From contig JAZTXH010000005.1 of NCBI GenBank assembly GCA_045636325.1, positions 1-35,695 on the forward strand: DNA of 35,695 bases, given 5' to 3'. A model generated the notes under the pieces. It searched no databases. It saw nothing but the letters and a program-made list of their open reading frames with translations, and was not told the DNA's origin. Position numbers and translations under genes: made by a program. Positions 1 through 7,086 of this stretch are shown piece after piece. Source of the stretch: CAKSHP01 sp045636325. GTDB taxonomy: Bacteria; Bacillota; Clostridia; UBA1381; UMGS1253. Numbering within the stretch: position 1 is the stretch's first letter; each line of letters starts with the position of its first letter.

Positions 1-113
1 TCTGCGCATACCTTCCGAGTTTCCGGACAAGGTATAATTACAGGCAAATGTATCAGCCCGTTTTCGGGCAGAAAACCACCATTAAATATTCGTACTATGT
101 CTGAAAGGAAATT

Positions 114-389
114 CTATTTACACAAAATTCGCCGAGCTGCCCCCGATATCTGAAATACTCTAAGCAAAATCTGTTTCATATGTTTGTCTGCCGATGTATA
201 AATGTTATCCTCAATTTTAAAAACTGATGATTTTACTTGCCTTATGGTTTCGTCGATTTTGCTTCTCTTTTCGGAGGCAAGGTTGTCAACCTTGCCTTCG
301 ATAACATCTAACCTTCTGAGTATTTCATCAAGTGTATCAGATTTTCTTTTGTGGTTAAGCTCCTTGGTTTCTCTGATATCTATACTCAT
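114..389 (-). CDS. small coiled-coil protein, unknown function
   Basis: A 91-residue highly charged protein I do not recognise. Residues about 15-65 are rich in Glu, Lys and Arg with hydrophobic residues at heptad-like spacing, which suggests a coiled coil; the C-terminal 25 residues are basic and amphipathic. There is no signal peptide. Its ATG overlaps the TAA of the upstream polyprenyl-synthetase-like gene by one base (TAATG), so the two are probably translationally coupled and functionally linked. A structural or partner protein for that gene is an inference only. The first 113 bases of the window, beyond its stop, contain only a short GCCCG/CGGGC hairpin and no convincing gene. Confidence 0.55.
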   Translation of the reverse strand: MSIDIRETKELNHKRKSDTLDEILRRLDVIEGKVDNLASEKRSKIDETIRQVKSSVFKIEDNIYTSADKHMKQILLRVFQISGAARRILCK

Positions 390-982
390 TAGTCGTATCT
401 CCTTTCTTCATTCCATAATTTCACGGACGGAATTTTCTTGGCTTCTTCGACAGCGTGTCCATACATACCATCTATGTATTCCTGAGACCACTCATATTCA
501 TTTGCCAACAGCATGAATAACTGTGTTCCCGACACGATGTCCTTGAACTGCATTTTTGCAATTCTGTCGCCAAGTCTGTTAATCATTCCTTCCAGTGTTC
601 TCGAAAGTATTTCACCGAAATAACTTTCGTTATGCTTAAGATGTAAGTGCAGTACATAGAACTGAACTGCCTTCTCGTAGAATTCACTCATTGAGCTGCA
701 TTCCACAGTCTTCATTAGAGATGCTTTATGGATTAGTTCAATACATACGGCAATTTGTGCAACATTTTCTATATTATCATCTTTAAATAATACCGAATTA
801 GCTGAGTATCCCCAAAAAACTAGCCTAGGCCTTAGTTTGTGTCCTACATCTATAGTTTCGGATTGAAAATATGTATTAGACATAGTTTCTGCCCATTTTT
901 GTTTGTAAGCATTAATAAACTTTTCTTCATTTTTTCCTGAAAACAATAAGCCGTCAGTTGTTAACCCTAAATATTGAGACAT
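389..982 (-). CDS. polyprenyl-synthetase-like protein lacking Asp-rich motifs
   Basis: A 197-residue protein whose residues 47-53 (GHKLRPR) and 82-89 (ELIHKASL) match the G-[GH]-K-x-[LF]-R-P and E-x-x-H-x-A-S-L landmarks of trans-isoprenyl diphosphate synthases. In the active family the second landmark runs straight into the first DDxxD magnesium site; here it is followed by MKTVECSS, and no second DDxxD is visible. The protein is also about 100 residues shorter than usual. It is therefore either a non-catalytic relative, a ComQ-like derivative or a decaying gene. The start has an SD (GGGAG) 10 bases upstream, and a promoter lies at 1044-1072. The family call rests on motif recognition only. 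Confidence 0.4.
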   Translation of the reverse strand: MSQYLGLTTDGLLFSGKNEEKFINAYKQKWAETMSNTYFQSETIDVGHKLRPRLVFWGYSANSVLFKDDNIENVAQIAVCIELIHKASLMKTVECSSMSEFYEKAVQFYVLHLHLKHNESYFGEILSRTLEGMINRLGDRIAKMQFKDIVSGTQLFMLLANEYEWSQEYIDGMYGHAVEEAKKIPSVKLWNEERRYD

Positions 983-1043
983 AAATCGAATCTCCCGAAT
1001 AGTAATATTAACATAAGATAATTTATTATTATCCTTTATTGGT

Positions 1044-1072
1044 ATTTTATCATATTTTTCGACTTATTTCAA
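1044..1072 (-). promoter_or_regulatory. SigA-type promoter for the 982-114 gene pair
   Basis: On the minus strand TTGAAA (1067-1072) and TAAAAT (1044-1049) are separated by 17 bp, upstream of the polyprenyl-synthetase-like gene. Confidence 0.55.
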
Positions 1073-1248
1073 GGGATGTAAGGAAATTCATACCAAATAC
1101 ACAACATTATCTTTAATTTCTGTACTTTAAAATGGTTATTCTTTTTTACTTTTCAGAAAGGATTATTACCCTATTAGCGTAGGTTTGTTCTTTGAATGCA
1201 TTTGAATTCCGTTGCAATTACGCCTCAAAATTGATAATAAACGAGCAA

Positions 1249-1271
1249 GAGGATAGGTTTTTCCTATCCTC
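1249..1271. terminator. hairpin, probable terminator of the Bro-N gene
   Basis: A perfect 9-bp stem GAGGATAGG/CCTATCCTC with a 5-base loop lies 14 bases past the stop of the minus-strand Bro-N gene. The T tract after it is weak on the minus strand. The rest of the interval 983-1284 shows only AT-rich sequence and the promoter listed separately. Confidence 0.45.
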
Positions 1272-1284
1272 AGTTTTGTAGTAT

Positions 1285-1905
1285 TTAATTCATTTCAACG
1301 ACCATTTTATTTACATCGCCATCCGAGTCTACGATGATTGTCTGTGTTTTGCTTGGTGCGACATAGCCGAAGCCTTCGATGTAGGCTTTGTTTTGTTTCT
1401 GAATGTATTCAATCCTAATTTTTTGTTCTTCATCAGTCAAAGCATTTCGCACACGGATTGATAAGATTCTTTGGTGAATCCATTCTTCACTATAGCCTTT
1501 CTTCTGATAAGTTTCGAGTGCTCTGTCAATTGCAAGTTCAGGATCAATAGTTTCTTCAATTCTTTCTCTGCCGACCTGTGCCAACCACATTTTAAATGGC
1601 TCTGCTTTTGGAGAGGGAATGGACTGAATGATGCGGAGCAGTTGTTCGGTGTCAGCCACGTCTGTTTTATATTTTTTACCATCTTTTGGTGATTTTAATT
1701 TCAGTTGGTTACAATTTGTAACCAACTCATTGCCTTCATCCTTCAGACGCTTTTTAAGTACTTTCCAATAGTTATTTGGATTTGGACTATCTGTCAGCAC
1801 ACCTATTACATCCACCACAGAAAAATACCATTCTTCGGTTTCTTCGTTCCATGCAGTCCTGATTTTTTTATCTTCAAATATTTGTATCTTATCATTATTA
1901 TCCAT
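1285..1905 (-). CDS. Bro-N domain (phage antirepressor-like) protein
   Basis: A 206-residue protein. Residues about 5-125 match the BRO family N-terminal domain found in phage and mobile-element antirepressors and DinD-like proteins: a short basic start followed by W-x-F-S-V-V-D-V-x-x-V-L-T-D-S, then N-Y-W-x-V-L-K-K-R-L, then S-I-P-S-P-K-A-E-P-F-K-x-W-L-A. This domain is thought to bind DNA. Relatives I know are about 265-290 residues and continue after RNALTDE with a conserved second domain. Here the last ~45 residues are different and much shorter, so the C-terminus may have been replaced or truncated. It has its own promoter at 1936-1964 and a hairpin just past its stop, so it is probably a single-gene unit. 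Confidence 0.8.
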   Translation of the reverse strand: MDNNDKIQIFEDKKIRTAWNEETEEWYFSVVDVIGVLTDSPNPNNYWKVLKKRLKDEGNELVTNCNQLKLKSPKDGKKYKTDVADTEQLLRIIQSIPSPKAEPFKMWLAQVGRERIEETIDPELAIDRALETYQKKGYSEEWIHQRILSIRVRNALTDEEQKIRIEYIQKQNKAYIEGFGYVAPSKTQTIIVDSDGDVNKMVVEMN

Positions 1906-1935
1906 AATAAAAACCTCCGATAATCTCTTGACTAT

Positions 1936-1964
1936 ATTTTACAACATATTACGACAAAATTCAA
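1936..1964 (-). promoter_or_regulatory. SigA-type promoter of the Bro-N gene
   Basis: Minus-strand TTGAAT (1959-1964) and TAAAAT (1936-1941) with 17-bp spacing, about 30 bases before the start codon. Confidence 0.55.
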
Positions 1965-2069
1965 TTGTTTGCATAAAATATGTGTAATCTATTTTATATA
2001 CATTTTCGCACAAAGATATTTGCTTTGAGGCAACTTCGTGCATATTACATATGTAAAGTGGCGAAATCA

Positions 2070-2092
2070 GCAAGCGGAACGAGTCCGCTTGC
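2070..2092. terminator. hairpin after the 2094-2363 gene
   Basis: A perfect 9-bp stem GCAAGCGGA/TCCGCTTGC with a 5-base loop directly abuts the stop of the minus-strand gene. There is no U tract, so it may be an RNA-stabilising or factor-dependent end. Confidence 0.35.
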
Positions 2093-2093
2093 C

Positions 2094-2363
2094 TTACATC
2101 TGCATTGTAAAACCTTCATCTTCATCTAAATCCTCGCTTTCTTCGTATGTATTGATATCGATTTCTTCTGCCTGGTCAGGTTCTTCTGTCGGGGGTTCGG
2201 TTATGTCCTCATCTTGCTTTTTGCTCTTTGCTATAAGTGCAGCCGCAAGACCTATGGCACTACCTAATGCAAATCCTACATTTGAACCTGCATCCTTGGC
2301 ATCAAGTTTCTTTTTCTTTTCTTCAGGATCATCATCTTGGTCGTTATCCATCAGTGAAGCCAA
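2094..2363 (-). CDS. acidic protein with one hydrophobic segment, possible gene remnant
   Basis: An 89-residue frame with no family I recognise. An acidic, lysine-containing stretch is followed by a Gly/Ala-rich hydrophobic segment at residues about 27-45, then a strongly acidic C-terminal tail. The only in-frame starts are TTG (2361-2363) and an internal ATG 4 codons later, neither with a clear SD. The frame stays open upstream to a stop at 2400-2402 and reads naturally (DVGVGTLTALAS), so this could be the 3' end of a longer gene whose front was lost. Confidence 0.35.
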   Translation of the reverse strand: MASLMDNDQDDDPEEKKKKLDAKDAGSNVGFALGSAIGLAAALIAKSKKQDEDITEPPTEEPDQAEEIDINTYEESEDLDEDEGFTMQM

Positions 2364-2542
2364 TGCTGTAAGAGTACCGACACCAACGTCGAGAATATGT
2401 TATTATTAACTTAGTATTATTTGCAGCCGTTTTTCACACCACCCAAGACGAAAAACAACCACCGATTATTCAAGCACTTTATCAGTCAATCAATAGAGAT
2501 TAGATGTTAAACATCCATTTCTCTTTTTGCGATTAACTTTGA

Positions 2543-3259
2543 TTATATAACCTGACTCAACCAATTTGGGTACTTATTCTTCTTTCTTATTATGTAGAGT
2601 GTACGTTCGGAGTGTGGAGTGTCAGGGAGATACAGCGAAATATCATTCGAATTTTTCGCATATTTTAGCACAGAGTCAGTTATAAAACATATTCCAAATC
2701 CCGCTTCGGCATAGCTTATTGATGTCATAAGATGGTCAAATTCCTGTATTACATTAGGAATAATATTATTCTCTCTAAAAATTTTATTTGAAATTTGGCG
2801 CATATTGTTACCATATCTTAATAATATGAATTTATCATCTTTAAACCTGCGCATATTAACTTTTGGATGATTTTTATACCAGTTTTTATTTGCGCATATA
2901 ACATCATTATGGACGAGGAATGGTGTTAATTTTTCATTTATAGGCAAGTTTTTTGGAACAGCTAACAGTATGTGCTCGTTTGCAATAGCATGGTATTCAT
3001 ATTCATTTTCTTTTTGTGCATTATCTACTATAAAGTCGATACTTCCTTTTTCGAGCAGTTTTTTCAGTGTTGATGAATTTTCCACTAATATATTGATAGT
3101 AATTTCGGGGAAAGCGTTCCGAAAATCTTTTAATATAAAAGGCAAAATATTTGATGATACAAATATTGTACTTCCAATGGTTATGCTTCCTTTTTTTAGT
3201 TTTTGCAAATCATCTATTTCATCTTTAAGATGTTCTGTTAAAATAGATATGTTACAATA
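2543..3259 (-). pseudogene. LysR-family regulator, 5' end removed
   Basis: About 235 codons of a LysR-type regulator. What remains is the linker helix and the complete substrate-binding domain: the typical KKGSITIGST opening, a central hinge, and the C-terminal E-A-G-F-G-I-C-F-I segment that is characteristic of the effector domain. The N-terminal winged HTH (about 60 residues) is missing. Translation remains LysR-like up to about 3258 (ILTEHLKDEIDDLQ). It then runs into poly-Phe and a stop at 3275, exactly where a putative insertion-sequence end begins. The only start left is a TTG at 3208 with no clear SD. Without the HTH it should not bind DNA; I read it as inactivated by insertion. Confidence 0.75.
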
Positions 3260-3263
3260 AAAA

Positions 3264-3410
3264 AAGACAACAACCTAAAAAAGTGATATAATAGTTTTTA
3301 CCACAAAACAAAAAATCACGAAAAAAGGTTGTTGCATAATGAGTATAACATATACGACAGCAAGACGCAGGAAAATTTGCGATTATGCATTAAAATACGG
3401 TAAGTTATAG
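3264..3410 (+). mobile_element. left end of a truncated insertion sequence
   Basis: This fragment begins where the LysR frame stops. It contains an inverted repeat CAACAACCT/AGGTTGTTG (3268-3276 and 3326-3334), then an ATG at 3339 that opens a 23-codon frame beginning MSITYTTARRRKICDYALKYG and ending at 3410. The start resembles the first helix of HTH-type insertion-sequence transposases. The frame is cut at about 3401-3404, where the next element seems to begin, and I find no continuation on the far side. The IS family cannot be fixed from so little. Confidence 0.45.
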
Positions 3411-3427
3411 GTTTAAATTCCTATAAC
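3404..3427. repeat. GTTATAGG...CCTATAAC palindrome, half repeated at 9788
   Basis: An 8-bp perfect inverted repeat, GTTATAGG/CCTATAAC, around an 8-base spacer. The first 16 bases plus two upstream A residues (3402-3419) recur exactly at 9786-9803. It sits where the truncated insertion sequence is interrupted, so it may mark an element boundary or an operator. Confidence 0.6.
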
Positions 3428-3528
3428 TCGATTTTCTGTGAAACGGACTTTTCGTTGAAATATCGCAGAGAAATTGAATTGTAAAGGCCTTTTTATATGC
3501 ATAATTGGTTGTGTTGCAAAGTTCCATA

Positions 3529-3850
3529 CATTATAAACAATATTAGGGATTTTATAAAAACTGTCAAAAGTTTTATAAAATCTCTTTTGTTTTTTATAAA
3601 ACCGATTATAAAAAATCCTTATTTTTTTAGAGAAGATTGCAGAGGATTTATAAAAAATATTTAGACTTTTATAAATTATTGCCCGCCTTTTTATAAAATC
3701 AAAGACGGATTTTTATAGTTTTACCGCAGACCTTTTATAATTTCAGTATAAAGGTTTTATAATTTCAGTTCCGGAGTTTTATAATTTCTGTCCTACCCTT
3801 TTATAAATAGTTGCCGATGTTTTATAAAAGATGTCTATTCTTTTATAAAA
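3529..3850. repeat. phased array of about 16 TTTTATAA(AA) sites
   Basis: The core TTATAA (or a one- or two-base variant) starts at 3531, 3552, 3573, 3594, 3606, 3627 (degenerate TTAGAG), 3648, 3669, 3691, 3713 (TTATAG), 3735, 3757, 3779, 3801, 3822 and 3843. Spacing is 21 or 22 bp throughout except for one 12-bp step (3594 to 3606). Six copies are the perfect 10-bp palindrome TTTTATAAAA. The 13-14 intervening bases vary, with a weak shared TTTCAGT/TTTCTGT in three neighbouring units. The array ends just before the transposase promoter. Two-turn phasing places all sites on one face of the helix, as expected for a protein-binding iteron array; that role is inferred. Confidence 0.9.
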
Positions 3851-3868
3851 ACTGTTAGAAATGCTGAT

Positions 3869-3897
3869 TTGACAATATTTGCATACTTTTATATAAT
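3869..3897 (+). promoter_or_regulatory. consensus SigA promoter of the transposase gene
   Basis: TTGACA (3869-3874) and TATAAT (3892-3897) are separated by 17 bp, immediately downstream of the phased array. The -10 box lies in a further TTTTATAT match, so array-bound protein could affect initiation. Confidence 0.8.
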
Positions 3898-3926
3898 ATG
3901 AGTATCGAAAAAGGGGGTGTATATGT

Positions 3927-5567
3927 ATGCACTTGAGCAAATTAATGGAAAAATATCCTAAAATAGATAAAAGGCTAAAAGAATTAAAAAGAGAATTAAA
4001 ATCCTTGTCAAAGGAGGACTTGGCTTGGGTGTTAAAGGGATTTTTACCACCCGAGAAAAAGGAAAAACCAACCCGACCATTAACAGATTATGAAATCTTT
4101 ATAAACAAGTATGGCTTAAAACCTGCCTGCCCTCACTGTGAAAGCCGATTATATCAGCCACATGGATTGGACGATTATGGAAAACCCCGATATAAGTGCA
4201 GAAATTGCGGGAAAACTTATACCATAATGACAGATACATTTGCAGATAAATCCACATTCCCCCTACCTGTGCAGATTGCAGTAATCAACTATACTTTAAT
4301 GGGGTTATCCTTATCCGCTTGTCGGCGTAATTTAGAGGTTGACTACGGGTGGCATACCTCAGAAGGCACAATTTTGCTATACAGACATAAGTTCTTAAAA
4401 GCCCTTTTTGAACACTATGGAATGCCTAAACTATCGGGTGTAGTTCAGGTTGACGAAACATATTTCAGGGAAAATCAAAAGGGTGCAATGGAATTGGTCA
4501 ATGTTGCACCAACCGCAGTAAAAGAGAGAAAACCCCGACTTGAAAACACACATATCCCGTCCGAGCTTGGGATTTTCGGACCAGAGTTTGCCTGTGTAGT
4601 TACGGGCATAGACAGTAATGGTTATGTTGTAGCAGTTCTGTCGGGTTTAGGAAAGAGCAGTTCTCAAATCCTTGAAGATTATTTTAGTGATTATTTAGGA
4701 GATATAAACTTCTTGTGTAGTGATAATTATGACGCCTACACTCGGTATTGTGATAATAATGCTATTCCGCACTACATACAACCTTCTGATATGAAGAATA
4801 TAGTTAGAAAAGAGCAAAAGGACTGGGCAGAAATGCATAATGGCAGAGAATTGGCAGAAGAAACCATCCTTAAAAGATATTATCAAACACAAGGGCTTGA
4901 CAGAGTGGAAAACTACGGAAGATTAAGTTTTGCAGAGTTTGAGAGATTAAAAGCCGAAAAACACTTGACATTGAATGATATTGATAGTTTTCACATTCAA
5001 TTAAAGCGACATATTAACAAAAACTTGACTGGTGTTGCTACGGTGTATTTGCCTTTATATCTTGCACTATATGTATTCAAGCATAATTGGAGTATCAGCC
5101 ACAACAAACAACACCCCACCTCCCAACATGACGCTGAAAACATACTGATTGACTTACTGCAAAGCAAAGGGACAGCATACCGTAGTGAGGATATCAAGGG
5201 CGGGAATATTCTTGATTATGTAAAGCCTACTACCCGTTATATAAACAATCTGCAAGAACTGACAGAAGAAATGAGAAAAAAATCAAATGATATGGGCTTT
5301 ACTTTTGACGAAAATGATAGGTTATTAACATTTAACAAGAGAAAATATTTCAGGAATTGCGGAATAACAAAATTAAAGCAGATATGCAAGGAATATCATA
5401 TAAAAGGCTATACTGCCATTGACAGTAAAGAGAGATTAGCAAAATTAATCTGTGAATTACCACAAGTCAATGACATTTTTCTTGGACTTGTTGCCGCAGA
5501 CCATTTGCACTCTCAATTTATGGAAGATATACAACTTATGATACAACAAGCAAAAGAACTTGACTAG
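3927..5567 (+). CDS. IS1595-like transposase with zinc ribbon and SAP-like tail
   Basis: A 546-residue protein, long for the IS1595 group (about 220-350). The order is: charged N-terminal helix (1-45); zinc ribbon CPHC (68-71) and CRNC (91-94); a helical HTH-like region (about 112-165); and an ISXO2-like RNase H core with first Asp in VDET (D176) and second Asp in SDN (D266). Next comes an SFH-x-x-L-K segment (354-360) followed by GVAT-x-Y. The usual third acidic or Asn/His residue would be D353 or H356. The extra C-terminus includes residues 479-511, which fit the SAP/HeH pattern (LKQICKEY...GYT...K..L). The start ATG at 3927 has the SD AAGGGGG. It should cut and join the element's ends. Its own upstream array is the obvious candidate binding site, but neither end could be defined. 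Confidence 0.8.
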   Translation: MHLSKLMEKYPKIDKRLKELKRELKSLSKEDLAWVLKGFLPPEKKEKPTRPLTDYEIFINKYGLKPACPHCESRLYQPHGLDDYGKPRYKCRNCGKTYTIMTDTFADKSTFPLPVQIAVINYTLMGLSLSACRRNLEVDYGWHTSEGTILLYRHKFLKALFEHYGMPKLSGVVQVDETYFRENQKGAMELVNVAPTAVKERKPRLENTHIPSELGIFGPEFACVVTGIDSNGYVVAVLSGLGKSSSQILEDYFSDYLGDINFLCSDNYDAYTRYCDNNAIPHYIQPSDMKNIVRKEQKDWAEMHNGRELAEETILKRYYQTQGLDRVENYGRLSFAEFERLKAEKHLTLNDIDSFHIQLKRHINKNLTGVATVYLPLYLALYVFKHNWSISHNKQHPTSQHDAENILIDLLQSKGTAYRSEDIKGGNILDYVKPTTRYINNLQELTEEMRKKSNDMGFTFDENDRLLTFNKRKYFRNCGITKLKQICKEYHIKGYTAIDSKERLAKLICELPQVNDIFLGLVAADHLHSQFMEDIQLMIQQAKELD

Positions 5568-5834
5568 ATCTCAAAAGTGTCATTTAAAAGTGTTGCTTTT
5601 TTCTGGAATATTTTTCTACCGCAATTTTTTTGTTTATTTTGCTACTTAAAAGCCATAGTTTTTAAAAGAATTAATAAGTGCAAAGGGGAAAAAGGTCAAA
5701 AGTGTTGTTTTTTCTTCTTTAGGGATATCCGACAAAGAGTATAACCAGAGAATAAAAAATATAAATCATTTGTATAAATAATTTCACAAAACAAGGCAAA
5801 GCAATTTACTGAATGGAAAAATATCTAAAAATAC
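5568..5834. other. non-coding right flank of the transposase gene
   Basis: No gene seen. The octamer AAAAGTGT occurs three times (5573-5580, 5586-5593, 5698-5705); the first and last copies are within the longer match TCAAAAGTGT. None of the TTTTATAAAA cores of the left array occurs here. The right end of the element is presumably in this stretch, perhaps near the TATAACC at about 5740, but no terminal inverted repeat is convincing. Confidence 0.5.
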
Positions 5835-5863
5835 TTGCAATTTGAGGAAAGATGTGTTATAAT
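5835..5863 (+). promoter_or_regulatory. SigA promoter of the cysteine leader
   Basis: TTGCAA (5835-5840) and TATAAT (5858-5863) with 17-bp spacing, 34 bases before the leader-peptide ATG. Confidence 0.75.
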
Positions 5864-5897
5864 AAAGCCAACAAATACAGAAAAGGGGGAGATACCA

Positions 5898-5981
5898 ATG
5901 GTAAATCATTTTCAAAGAGGTCTGTCTTGTTTGAATTGCAGCTGTTGTTATGTTCCTCTATTGATTGAAATTAATATGTAA
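5898..5981 (+). CDS. 27-residue cysteine-rich leader peptide
   Basis: A short frame with a strong SD (GGGGGA, 8-9 bases before the ATG) directly behind a consensus promoter. Its middle reads SCLNCSCCY: four Cys in eight residues with two Cys codons in tandem. It stops about 25 bases before the intrinsic terminator at 6005. This layout (promoter, short peptide with clustered rare amino-acid codons, terminator hairpin) is that of transcription attenuation by a leader peptide sensing charged tRNA-Cys. The genes downstream are not cysteine genes, so the switch may have been captured, or the peptide may have another job such as a small modified peptide. No modifying enzyme is nearby. Confidence 0.55.
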   Translation: MVNHFQRGLSCLNCSCCYVPLLIEINM

Positions 5982-6004
5982 AACATATATAAATGTTGCA
6001 CTAT

Positions 6005-6060
6005 AGCGAGCGAGGCATTCCTCTTTGACAGAAGGATGTTTACGCTCGTTTTTTGTTTTT
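6005..6060 (+). terminator. intrinsic terminator or attenuator after the Cys leader
   Basis: The outer stem AGCGAGCG (6005-6012) pairs with CGCTCGTT (6043-6050) with one G-U. The inner part CATTCCT/AGGATG can also pair, and TTTTTTGTTTTT follows. It lies between the leader peptide and the 6143 gene, so it controls read-through into that operon. Confidence 0.75.
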
Positions 6061-6142
6061 CAGAAAGGAGTGATTAAGTGTTATGTGGTGGTTAATAAGT
6101 TAGTAATGATAATTGAAATTTTAGAAAGAGGAGGACTTAACT

Positions 6143-7033
6143 ATGTCAACAAATAATATACTTTCTCAAATGAGCACTGAATTTGATGAAATTAAAGAAA
6201 GTGGATGGAGATATACCAATCTTATAGACAGAGTAAATGGGTTTATTTATGCGAATCCAATAGATGTTAAATTTAAAGATCATATAAAAACTTTTATTGA
6301 GCCATATGCCGGAGCACATTATTATGCACAAGGTTTTGACACTACAACCTATCAATCTGCGAGTATGACGGTAAATTTGAGCGAAGTAGAAATCGATAGA
6401 AAGAATGCACGAAACGGGTTTATTTGCTTAGGAATTGTTACTGGCGGCAGCAAGTACAAACATGCGGATATTGGGTTAGCATGTTCGAACAACAAGGTAG
6501 AAAACGGTGTGAACCGAGGAGAGTGGCGTGCATATACATGGGGATCCTGGACAGACAACAATGGCGATAAACATGACATTGAATGGGATTGGGATTTTGG
6601 CTATAATTATCTGTTCCATTATACTGATACTGTTCGTGTAAATATAACAATTTCAATAACAGGCGGTATGCATAAAATTAAATGTGATTTTTATGCTGGA
6701 AATTCCACTACTGAAGTGCAAGCGGCAAGTTGTTCGTTCATAACTTCTCCTGGAGAGATGTTTCCTGTTGAAGGCGGACAACCAAAGGTTAGATTTGTAC
6801 GTTTCATCTCTCTTGTCCCCTTAAATTCTGATAATAGAGACTATTCGTATCTGAAGGGAACTATAAGAAATTTAAAACTTAACGGAGCAACGTGGGATTA
6901 TACAAAAATACAATATGCTTGGTCGGTGCAGGATGATAATATAAACGATATAAAAATTTCGATACTGGGGAACACCTCTATTGCGACAAATGTGGACAGC
7001 ATACATATATATCACGATACAGAGGTTCATTAA
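6143..7033 (+). CDS. unknown 296-residue protein
   Basis: I do not recognise this protein. It has no signal peptide or membrane segment. From about residue 65 on it is rich in alternating hydrophobic residues, Gly, Asn, Trp and Tyr (for example the W-D-W-D-F-G-Y-N-Y region near 155), which suggests a beta-sandwich. The C-terminal third has a hydrophobic-strand pattern. The ATG follows the strong SD GAGGAGG. It is the first full gene after the cysteine attenuator and lies 53 bp before the SLH protein in the same direction, with a hairpin in between, so the two probably share a transcript. A hydroxylated-surface or carbohydrate-binding role is possible but unsupported by a motif. Confidence 0.7.
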   Translation: MSTNNILSQMSTEFDEIKESGWRYTNLIDRVNGFIYANPIDVKFKDHIKTFIEPYAGAHYYAQGFDTTTYQSASMTVNLSEVEIDRKNARNGFICLGIVTGGSKYKHADIGLACSNNKVENGVNRGEWRAYTWGSWTDNNGDKHDIEWDWDFGYNYLFHYTDTVRVNITISITGGMHKIKCDFYAGNSTTEVQAASCSFITSPGEMFPVEGGQPKVRFVRFISLVPLNSDNRDYSYLKGTIRNLKLNGATWDYTKIQYAWSVQDDNINDIKISILGNTSIATNVDSIHIYHDTEVH

Positions 7034-7057
7034 ACAGAGGGGGTTTCCCCTCTGTTT
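7032..7057 (+). terminator. intercistronic hairpin overlapping the stop codon
   Basis: An 11-bp perfect stem AAACAGAGGGG/CCCCTCTGTTT with a 4-base loop starts inside the TAA of the 6143 gene. It is followed by ATAAAAT rather than a T tract, so partial termination or mRNA protection of the upstream cistron is likely. Confidence 0.5.
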
Positions 7058-7086
7058 ATAAAATAAAACGGAGAAGGTGAAAGAAT

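Noticed and set aside
1437..1682. Coding frame antisense or frame-shifted inside the Bro-N gene
   Set aside because: It overlaps a well-supported domain in another frame and lacks a ribosome site.
3529..3850. CRISPR array
   Set aside because: Repeats are only 8-10 bp with 13-14 bp spacers, the core is AT-rich and palindromic, and no cas genes are nearby; protein-binding iterons fit better.
5898..5981. RiPP precursor peptide
   Set aside because: No maturation enzyme is nearby, and the terminator placement fits an attenuator better; kept only as an alternative.
6084..6104. MWWLIS six-codon leader at about 6084
   Set aside because: Too short, with poor ribosome-site spacing; probably chance between the attenuator and the 6143 gene.
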